From contig NC_092344.1 of assembly GCF_963676685.1 (NCBI RefSeq), positions 87,636,749 to 87,700,748 of the forward strand: 64,000 bases of DNA, given 5' to 3'. Below the pieces are notes generated by a model. It did not search any database, had not been told where the DNA came from, and saw only the letters and a list, made by a program, of their open reading frames with translations. Numbering within the stretch: position 1 is the first letter of the stretch; each line of letters begins with the position of its first letter. Below are positions 35,650 to 64,000 of the stretch, in pieces. Both the position numbers and the translations under genes were made by a program. This DNA is from Mytilus edulis (lineage: Eukaryota > Mollusca > Bivalvia > Mytilida > Mytilidae).

Positions 35650-37265
35650 TTTCTACGACCGCAAAATTTTTAATTTTTTGTCGTATATTGCTATCACGTT
35701 GGCGTCGTCGTCGTAGTCCTGCGTCGTCTTGCGTCGTCGTCCGAATACTTTTAGTTTTCGCACTCTTACTTTAGTAAAAGTGAATAGAAATCTATGAAAT
35801 TTTAACACAAGGTTTATAACCACAAAAGGAAGGTTGGGATTGATTTTGGGAGTTTTGGTCCCAACATTTTAGGAATTATTGGCCAAAAAGGGCCCAAATA
35901 AGCATTTTCTTGGTTTTCGCATTATAACTTTAGTTTAAGTAAATAGAAATCTATGAAATTTTGACACAAGGTTTATGACCACAAAAGGAAGGTTGGGATT
36001 GATTTTAAGAGTTTTAGTTCAAACAGTTTAGGAATTAGGGGCCAAAAAAGGGCCCAAATAAGCATTATTCTTGGTTTTCGCACAATAACTTTAGTATTAG
36101 TAAATAGAAATCAATGAAATTTAAACACAAAGTTTATGACCACAAAAGGAAGGTTGGGATTGATTTTGGGAGTTGAGGTCTGAACAGTTTAGGAATTAGG
36201 GGCCCAAGTAAGCATAATTCTTGGTTTTTCACACCATAACTTTAGTATAAGTAAATAGAAATCTTTATAATTTAAACACAAGGTTTATGACCATAAAAGG
36301 AAGGTTGGGTTTGATTTTGGGAGTTTTGGTCCCAACAGTTTAGGAATAAGGGGCCCAAAGGGTCCAAAATTGAACTTTGTTTGATTTCATCAAAAATTGA
36401 ATAATTGGGGTTCTTTGATATGCCTGATCTAACTGTGTATGTAGATTCTTAATTTTTGGTCCCGTTTTCCAATTGGTCTACATTAAGGTCTAAAGGGTCC
36501 AAAATTAAACTTAGTTTGATTTTAACAAAAATTGAATCCTTGGGGTTCTTTGATATGCTGAATCTAAAAATGTACTTAGATTTTTTGATTATTGGCCCAG
36601 TTTTCAAGTTGGTTCAAATTGGGGTCCAAAATTAAACTTTGTTTGATTTCATCAAAAACTGAATAATTGGGGTTCTTTGATATGCCAAATCTAACTGTGT
36701 ATGTAGATTCTTAATTTTTAGTCCCGTTTTCAAATTGGTCTACATTAAATACCAAAGGGTCCAAAATTAAACTAAGTTTGATTTTAACAAAAATTGAATT
36801 CTTTGGCTTTTTTGATATGCTGAATTTAATCATGTACTTAGATTTTTGATTATGGGCCCAGTTTTCAAGTTGGTTCAAATCAAGATCCAAAATTATTATA
36901 ATAAGTATTGTGCAATAGCAAGAAATTTTCAATTGCACATTATTGCCCAATAGCAAGAAATATCTAATTGCACAATATTGTGCAATAGCAAGAAATTGTC
37001 AATTGATTGGAGTTATCTTTCTTTGTCCAGAATAGTAGTTGAATCAACTTAAATCATTGTTTTATACAATATACAATGTATATTCACTTTTACTACCAAC
37101 TGATAAATTAAAACAATCTTTACCATTCAGTGATAACAAGCACTTTTTGTTACATTTTAATATTTTATGATGTATTTAAATGAGTAGTTATTGTTGCAAA
37201 CTCCATAAGAAATTTGAATTGAGATCAGTTTTGAAAAAAGGGAAAGGGGGATTTGAAAAAAAAAT

Positions 37266-37297
<32 letters not shown>

Positions 37298-37582
37298 ATT
37301 TTTCTCATTTCAGATTTCATAAATAAAAAGAAAATTTCTTCAAACATTTTTGTGAGAGGATTAATATTCAACAGCATAGTGATTGCTCAAAGGCAAACAA
37401 ATTATTTCAAGTTCATTAGACCACATTCATTCTGTGTCAGAAACCTATGCTGTGTCAACTATTTAATCACAATCCAAATTTAGAGCTGAATCCAGCTTAA
37501 ATGTTGTGTCCATACTTGCCCCAACTGTTCAGGGTTCAACCTCTGCGGTCGTATAAAGCTGCGCCCTGCGGAGCATCTGGTT
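35650..37582 (+). mobile_element. TATACGACCGCA-type dispersed repeat, copy B
   Basis: Same order and orientation as copy A, from TCTACGACCGCAAAATTT to GAGCATCTGGTT. It has the same internal blocks and the ATTGTGCAATAGCAAG stretch. It differs by a G-tract of 28 (37266-37293) where copy A has TTGGG. The 225-bp LINE remnant separates the two. Confidence 0.85.
37266..37293 (+). repeat. 28-nt G homopolymer
   Basis: Uninterrupted G run inside repeat copy B; it could form G-quadruplexes. The length may also reflect assembly or sequencing error. Confidence 0.9.
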
Positions 37583-37964
37583 GTGGATTGAGGAAAACTT
37601 GCATATTCACGGATATCTTAATTTGTGGTTTTGGCAAAATCTGCATACATTACTTTAGAAAATTTGTATTTCATTCAACATTTTAATACGTGGTTCCCCT
37701 GTACCCACGATATCCATAAAAATTAGTATCCAATGAATATAAATGAATCCACAGTATCACATATAATTTAACATTTTCAAATATCCATGAAAATGAGCTT
37801 ATGGTCAGATGAACCATGCCAGACAGAAGTATAGACCTTACAATTAATCCATACACCAAATATAGTGATCCTATTGCTTATAGAACTGGATTAACAGGCA
37901 AAACAACAAAAACTTAACATTGACTAATAAACCATGATAAGGTCAAGGTTATATGATACCTGAC

Positions 37965-39010
37965 ACACAGGAGGGTTGACGACTTCAAACTAGTTTGACC
38001 CTGCCACATTCTGTATGTGCCTATCCCAAGTTGGGAGCTTGCATTTGAGTGGATATTTATTATTATATTTGTTTTTTGTTGAGTGTGACTTTTGTCGCGC
38101 TCTACATAGGGATAGTGATCCAGCGGCAGCGGTGACGTTAGTTCACTTCTTGAAAGCTTTATATGTTAAAAGGTAAAAGACCTGGACCCGTATGCATAAA
38201 GCTACTTAAGTTAATATTTGTTCCTAAAGGACAGATTTTTTTATTAAGTGGTTTTATGCATATCAGCCCTTGATGCTTCATACTTTGTATATAGATTCCT
38301 TCTGTTACAAAGTTTCCGTCTGTCACATGTCCTTTGTCCTTGACCTCATTTTCATTGTTCAGTGACTACTTGAAAAAAATGTTCATGATTTTTTGTAATG
38401 TTAATTTCTCTCTTATTATGATGAGTAATAGAACTATATTTGGTATGTGCCTACATGCCTGTCAGACAGTTTTCACTTGACCTCCACATCATTTCATGGA
38501 ACAGTGAACAAGGTTAAGCTTTGGTGGTCAATTCCATATCTCAGATACTAGAAGCGATAGGTCCAGTATATTCAGGGTATTGAAAGACTGTAAGGTGAAC
38601 ATGTCCAACTTGCAGGTGTCATCTGACCTTGACCTCATTTTCATGGTTCAGTGGGTTTTTTTAAATTTTTTGTGTTTTGGTCTGTTTTTCTTTTTGTTAT
38701 ACTGTTGTCGGGGCTAATTCTACTATAGTTATGCAGAAACAGCACAACCATACAGTTTGACGTTTACTTCATATATATCAGAGCTGCTAACCCTAAAGAC
38801 AAAACAGTAAAATATTTTATGATGTACATGTCAATCTTACAGGTTTTGTTTGACCTTCCTTGTTTGGTTTATATGACCTCGACCTCATTTTCTTTGATCA
38901 TGTAAAGTTGATGTGATAGTTGAAGTAAAGCTTTATATTTAGGGGATATCAACATAATATCAATGTTTAGAAAAGAAAGCGAGACATTTCAGGGTGTGCA
39001 CTCTTATTTG
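37965..39010 (+). repeat. Dispersed repeat with TTGACCTCATTTTC repeats
   Basis: TGACCTCATTTTCAT.GTTCAG occurs at ~38342 and ~38633, with a diverged third copy at ~38876. The left part (TGACCCTGCCACATTCTGTA, TTTTGTCGCGCTCTACATAG) and the right end (GAGACATTTCAGGGTGTGCA) are in the style of a bivalve repeat. TAACCCTGCCATATTCTGTA at 61737 relates to its left part. Confidence 0.6.
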
Positions 39011-39042
39011 TTTATTGTTTTATAGAGTGCGTTCTTGTTTTG

Positions 39043-39185
39043 AGACACAGAAATTAATAACTAAAGATCACTATGACTTTCAACAATGAGCAAAACCCAT
39101 CCCGCATAGTCAGCTTTAAAAGTTTCCAAAAATGACTAATGTAAAACAATTCAACAGAAAAACCTAATGGCTTAATTTAGGTACA
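39043..39185 (+). repeat. Dispersed repeat (GACACAGAAATTAA family), copy 2
   Basis: Near match of 6490-6645: GACACAGAAATTAATAACTA, CCCGCATAGTCAGCTTTAAA and AAATGACTAATGTAAA. Confidence 0.7.
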
Positions 39186-41597
39186 AAATAATAAATAAAA
39201 AACAAATATGATACACTGCAACAAACAACAACCACTGAATTACAGGCTCTTTTTTTGGGACAGGCACACACAGAATGTGGAAAAGTTGAACTAGTAAGAT
39301 GGCTCCACACCTTCCCCCTGACCTTGGCAGTGGTATAACAGTTGATCTATTGATTGAACTCTTACAAACTCTCTTTCTGCATGCTCATTCAATCTGTTAT
39401 CAGGAGGTTATAATTATGACTCAAACACTTCAGCATAAATCTTATTTTTTTTAATTTTTAGATGTACATTACCGGTTTGGAAAAGATGTGTATACATGTC
39501 TACATTGTACATCAAAAACACATGAATATATACAGAATTAACATACTTAATTAATTCAAAAACTTGTATACATTCCTTTTTTATAGTAAGAAAGTATTCC
39601 ATTACACAAAGCAGTGTCAGCAATGTGTTGAACTTGAAAAGAAATACAAATCTGAAATTATCATATCAATTTAAATTTGAAAACCAGCATACTGAATCTG
39701 TATAAACCAAAAAAGAAGCCTATCTAAAAAATCAATTTTCATAGATAATCAGAGAAGTAATATATAAAAAAAATTTCATAGGACTAGAAGGACAAATCGA
39801 AAAATCAAAAATAATTAATAAATAAATTTACACTTTTGGTACATTTTATTTAGATGAAATTTGTCTCTGAATGACCTTAAATCTGCTCTGAATAACCTTC
39901 AGCTGTCAAGCAACAATAGCTTTTTAATTGTGACGTCAAATTTTTAAATTGTGATGTCAAATTTTAAGGGAACTTGTGCTATTTTACATAATGGGGGACA
40001 CATTTCCATACAAGTGTAAATAGGTCTACATTTTGTATAACCAACAGTTTAGGAAATTTCATAAAACAACTTTGCCTCCTTAAGAAAACCAGGACAGAAA
40101 ATGGCAATGTTCTAAATAATGATTAATAATAAACTAATGCACCAAAAACCAAAAAGGAAGGAAAAAGAACACATAGATTGTCAAATGAAATATAGCAAAT
40201 ATGTTTTCCTGTTTAGATTATGCAAACTTAATACTAAAAGGTAAATAAAGGTGAACAAACAATCTGACTTATGATAAATATTTGTATAATAAGTTCTAAT
40301 GGAAATTTTTATTATACACAAATATTTTTACTCATTTTCATTTCAGAAATGAAATCAGGCAGTGGGTACTGTGCATGTATTTTTTTTTTGTGGTGTAGTT
40401 ATCTTAATTTCCCTGACCTTATTCTACGACTTTAATGTAAAAAAAAAATGACACCTATTATGGACACAACTGTTATATGAATATCTAATGCATAAATATT
40501 TACTTACAATGTTTTTTTGGCATTTTATGAATGAAATGTCATAAAATATGATGATCATATTTATAGTTGTTAGTACTTTACAATACTACTTGTAATATCC
40601 AATAGTACTAACAAATATTTTATATTACTACTGAAACCTGAGTAGCCAAATTCAGTTACTTTTTCAAAACCTATATCACTATAATGATAGGCACCTGTGA
40701 GTTTTTGTCTAAATGAAGATTATTCTAAGTCTTGTAAACTACTAGCTATATCTAACATGTCGGAATAATTACAGACACAAATTTTAGGTTTTAGATCATA
40801 CAAATACTATTGCTACATTTGTAGAGGTATATTCATTATTTATTATGTTTGTATTGTATTTAGTGATAAAACGTCATAAATTCATGTTACACAAATCAAG
40901 AATAATCTTCAAAACAATACAAAATAATTTTAAACTTATAGTACTGATTTTGCATATTACATACAGTACAATTTACATAGCAAATACGTAAAAAAAAAAT
41001 CAATCATAATAATAGCACTTTAAATTTTACAGCACAAAAATTACTATCATAAATGGATTCATGTTCTTGTAGCACTTGGTCAATCCAATACACCACACAT
41101 TTACACACTCAACTTTAACCAAATATGTTTTTATCATGGTATAAAAGATAAGTTTTAAAGTGATGTTATATTAAGGGCAATAAGCCAGAAGAAATTTTTT
41201 TTTATGTCCAAATGCTTGTTTTTCCAGATTTAAGCATATAGAAATTTGACAGGAAAACAGGAGTTATTTTAATTTTCACATACTTTGTATTAGGATGTTT
41301 TCATTGTTGAAATGTTTTGAGAAATTATAAGGATTTTCCACATTTTGCAAGAACACAGATTATAATGTATTAAATGAAATTATGAAAAGAAAAGTAGGGG
41401 TTACTGACCATATATTCTATTTATTTGAAAAAGCCAGATTATATGAGAATAAAAGATGGTCTATATGACATACAAATAAACTTTGTAAAAATACAATTAC
41501 CTTAATGAATTATCTTCCTTGTTTTGTTCATACAAAAATCGAGCTTACCCTCACATCACACCACTCGTAAAAGATGAAAGATAATAATTTCTTAATG

Positions 41598-41846
41598 ATA
41601 AAAATTAGTACCCACAACAATGTTAATCACAATTACAAAGTTTTGGGATAAACAAACGGAAACAATATGGGATTTGTAATGCAAACATTGGTTTGACATT
41701 GTTTGCAGGTTCATTGCATCAATTCCATGACACAATGTAATAACTTTAGTGTTATGCACTGGGTTGGACTCATCTTTGGTAATCATTTAGAATGGTTAGG
41801 TTCAATAAAATGGAGATAACAGTTTTTAATATTTACTGACATCAAT
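41598..41846 (+). repeat. ~247-bp direct duplication, copy 1
   Basis: ATAAAAATTAGTACCCACAA through TTTACTGACATCAAT is repeated in the same orientation at 46509-46758 with roughly one difference per ten bases. The minus-strand frame 41592-41786 lies inside it and is treated as chance. Confidence 0.88.
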
Positions 41847-42151
41847 ATCAATCTATGATTAGAAGATTGCAAATAACAGATTACTAGCTTAATTCACATT
41901 TGAACATCAACCTCAAATCTATGATTCAATGCTTGTAAATATAAAAAAAAAAAAATCTTCAATACAGCTGTTCATTGGTATCATAAATATGTAAAATTAG
42001 TTCTTCCAGAAAATACAACATTCAGATACATTGACAACACTCTTCTCAGACTCCAACATAAACATATAACTGGACCCATATCTGTAATCATTGTAATTCT
42101 AGTTGCAAATTAATTTATAAAGTCCGGGGCTTAGTATATAATATTCATCAT

Positions 42152-61310
<19,159 letters not shown>

Positions 61311-61684
61311 CTGTAAAAAAAAAAATATAGTTAAAAATAAATTGCATCAGTGTTTTTTTTTATGTAAACCCCACCTCATTTTATTCATACATCAGATGAA
61401 AATGATTATTTGATATTCAGAAGTTATTCTTCCTCAAGACTTTTAAAAACATCTTTCAGTTTGTTGATTACAGGGATCAGCCCTTCCATGAATGGTTTAC
61501 TTTAGATTTGGATGTCAATAGGCAGTCAGGTACTTAGTGTCTTTTTGTTGTTGAGGTGAATAAGTACATGTACCTAGCCACGTTGACCCACTCTGTGTTT
61601 TTGTTAGATGTATGTCTGTTTGTATCCATCTGATGAGTTAAGCTTTTTTCAACTGATTTTTATAGTTCGTACTAACGTTGTACT

Positions 61685-61990
61685 GTAACACCACAGGCCC
61701 AGGTCAGGGGAGGATTGGGATCCTGCTATCATGTCTAACCCTGCCATATTCTGTATGTATGTGGCTATGTGCCGATGCAAAGTCAGGAGACTGTAATTCA
61801 GAATTTTTCATTTGTTTCTCATTGGAATTGTTTTACATTTGTCATTTCGTGGCATCTTATCACTGATGTTGCGGTATGGGTTTTGATCATTGTTGAAGTT
61901 CGTACGGTGACCAATAGTTGTTAATTTCTGTATCATTCAGTCTCTTGTGGAAAGTTGTCTCATTGGCAATCATACCATATCTTTTTATAT
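61685..61990 (+). repeat. Dispersed repeat in DNM1L 5' intron
   Basis: CCAGGTCAGGGGAGGATTGG, TAACCCTGCCATATTCTGTA, TTGTTAATTTCTGTATCATT and TTGTCTCATTGGCAATCATA. Its right end belongs to the same tail family as 6345 and 60850; its left part is related to 38000. Confidence 0.65.
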
Positions 61991-63191
61991 TCGAAACCAA
62001 ATCTTTATATCTATGGAAGAATTAAGTAAAGGTTTTAAGTAATTTGTGGTAACGAAATCCCTGACGTCACTTAACAATTTACCAGTTAGACATAGATTAC
62101 ATGCAATAAATTTAAAAAGTCACAACAGACATGGGTATAGTGAATGAGTTGTGAAATATAAACACCATAAGATGATCCCACCATCCAAAAAAGTAAGAAT
62201 TTGATAAAAAGTCAAATATATTTAAACTTTAATCTATAAGCATGTGTCAGCTGATATGAATTAATGAATTTGATATGTTTTATTCATTTTTAACACTTAT
62301 TTCTACTGATTTAAAATTTAGTTACTATGATTTTGGATATTGCATACTTGAGATATATAAAATTTGACATGTTAATTCAAAAGTTACAAATCAATATATT
62401 CTTATTCAAAATGTATGATTTTACAAGTAATTAAAATAATAGTAATAAAACTACAGGTAAATGAAGTTACATGTGTCTTTTTACCTATCACCTGATTGCG
62501 AGGTGTGAAAATTTAATAACTAAAACAACAGCCCCCAATAAATGTTGACAGTACATGGGTTGAAAGTAATAAAAAAGATATTTGAAAACTCCCTTATAAC
62601 AATATAATATTTCCTGTCTATTTAACTGTGAGACAAAAACCTTCTCCATGCTAGAAATTGAAAGTTTGAAGCAGGAACAAAACATTTTTTTTTATCTTTT
62701 CATTATAATACTTTGTACTAATTATTCAATGTGGATCACTGTTTATTAAAAGAATTTACAATATAATCATGATAAATAGAAATGAAAGCATAAACAGTGA
62801 TTTAAACACTTTCTAAATTCCATTTTATATGTAATTGACCAGGTAGAGAGTGTTTTTTATAGTAATGACCACTCAAAATTTCAATCGACCAGTATTTGCC
62901 AGTAAATGCCAGTATTTACCAGTATTTACCACTGGCATGGTCAATACTAGTATTGACGACTTTTTTGCCAACCTTGCTTTTGACAATTGTTGTAAATACC
63001 TGATTATGATGATAGTGTTTCTTTGTTTATATTTAATATGACGTCATAACTTAAATAACGTCACAACTAAAATCCCTAAAAACCGAACCAAAATCTAAAA
63101 TGTTATGGTATTTCCGTTTCTTTTTTAACAGATTTTGAAGTTAAAATATGTTTGAATTATAAAAAAACAAGAATTTGTCAATAGTACACGG

Positions 63192-63626
63192 ATGCCCCAC
63201 TCCCACAATCATTTTCTATGTTCAGTGGACCGTGAAATTGGGGTCAAAACTTTAATTTGGAATCAAAATTAGAAAGATCATATCATAGGGAACATGTGTT
63301 CTAAGTTTCAAGTTGATGTAACTTTAACTTCATCAAAAACTACCTTGACCAAAAACTTTAACCTGAACTTTGCAGTATCATTTTCTATGTTCAGTGGACC
63401 ATGAAATTGGGGTCAAAACTATAATTTGGCATTAAAATTAGACAGATCATATCATAGGGAAAATGTGTATTAAGTTTCAAGTTGATTGGACTTCAGCTTC
63501 ATCAAAAACTACCTCGACCAAAAACTTTAACCTGAAGCGAACGGACGGATGCACAGACAGACGCACGGACGAACGGAGGCACAGACCAGAAAACATAATG
63601 CCCCTCTACTATCGTAGGTGGGGCAT
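63192..63626. mobile_element. Dispersed repeat with ATGCCCCAC / GTGGGGCAT ends
   Basis: The 9-bp ends (63192-63200 and 63618-63626) are exact inverse complements. Inside, a ~169-bp block starting ATTTTCTATGTTCAGTGGAC occurs at 63211 and 63380. A GACGGAC/ACAGAC-rich stretch (63539-63585) follows. The frame 63463-63693 runs through it and is an artefact. Confidence 0.78.
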
Positions 63627-64000
63627 ACAAATTATACAGACTTCGTCCCTTTTCACAGGTAATGCCTGCCTCATATTATTACCGATAACATAAAAATAAT
63701 TAAGTCAGTTTCTATAATTTAGATAAATTTCTGCAGTAAATTTAGAAAATTCTTTATTATTTAATGGAAAAAATATCATCATTATGACAGTCAGTGTTGT
63801 TGAATTTATCAATTAGATGCAATTTAGAAGGGTCTAAACTGTAATTTATAACAGTACCAAAAAAAATCTGCTATAAAAGAGTGCAATTAGTGTGGCGTGA
63901 CTTTTTACCCCAATATACCCCAATATACCTCAAAAAACAGTTTTAACATATTATTATTTAATAATAACATTATTTTAGGCATATCCAAGTTATTTTAACA

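Larger units (their letters stand above)
37583..42151. other. Intergenic / DNM1L 3' flank
   Basis: Contains the dispersed repeats at 37965-39010 and 39043-39185 and the duplicated block 41598-41846. The rest is A/T-rich with no recognised gene. Part of it must be the DNM1L 3' UTR, whose end I could not place; no clean polyadenylation signal was found close to the stop on the minus strand. Confidence 0.5.
61311..64000 (-). other. DNM1L 5' intron (incomplete), remainder
   Basis: No exon encoding the Drp1 N-terminus could be found on the minus strand here, so this is taken as intron. Besides the repeats at 61685-61990 and 63192-63626 it is A/T-rich; 62880-62940 has a short CAGTATTTACCAGTATT-type repeat. 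Confidence 0.6.

Noticed and set aside
36711..36956. Minus-strand frame of 81 aa
   Set aside because: Same repeat family, copy B; artefact.

Overview
The window is AT-rich, intron-rich animal DNA. The dispersed repeats and the two split host genes point to a bivalve mollusc, most likely a mussel (Mytilus-like). That assignment is inference from repeat style and gene structure; no database was searched.

Layout. (1) 1-5175: a 26-bp satellite with a ~670-800 bp higher-order repeat. One higher-order unit carries a 483-bp insert in opposite orientation, and the right edge is decayed. (2) 5176-8035: AT-rich intergenic DNA with dispersed repeats and the probable MFSD5 promoter. (3) 8036-29777, plus strand: a complete 13-exon gene for a 454-aa major facilitator protein orthologous to MFSD5 (molybdate-anion transporter). 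Its introns hold a 5'-truncated LINE, a TIR element with a 5-bp target duplication, palindromic MITEs and a ~1.8-kb repeat with three 502-bp internal copies. (4) 29778-42151: intergenic DNA with a tRNA-derived SINE, an AAC microsatellite, a LINE 3' fragment on the minus strand and two near-identical ~1.95-kb repeats. (5) 42152-61310 and beyond the right edge, minus strand: a dynamin-related GTPase, the DNM1L/Drp1 orthologue. Fifteen exons are present, including the stop codon; the first exon, with the start and the beginning of the P-loop, lies outside the window.

The most unusual object is a 5,916-bp tyrosine-recombinase retrotransposon (Ngaro-like) at 51054-56969. It lies antisense inside one DNM1L intron and makes up ~91% of it. 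It has diagnostic split direct repeats A1-ORFs-B1-A2-...-B2. Its Gag, RNase H and tyrosine recombinase frames are intact, but the reverse transcriptase core is missing. Between A2 and B2, where the canonical layout has the two repeats adjacent, it carries about 20 short hairpins, in part on a strict 35-bp spacing. Their arms co-vary, and the wobble pairs are G-U only when read on the element's sense strand. I consider this hairpin array the best candidate for an undescribed feature.

The two host genes have unrelated roles: MFSD5 in membrane transport, Drp1 in mitochondrial and peroxisomal fission. All exon junctions were derived by hand from splice consensus, reading frame and family homology, and each keeps the frame.
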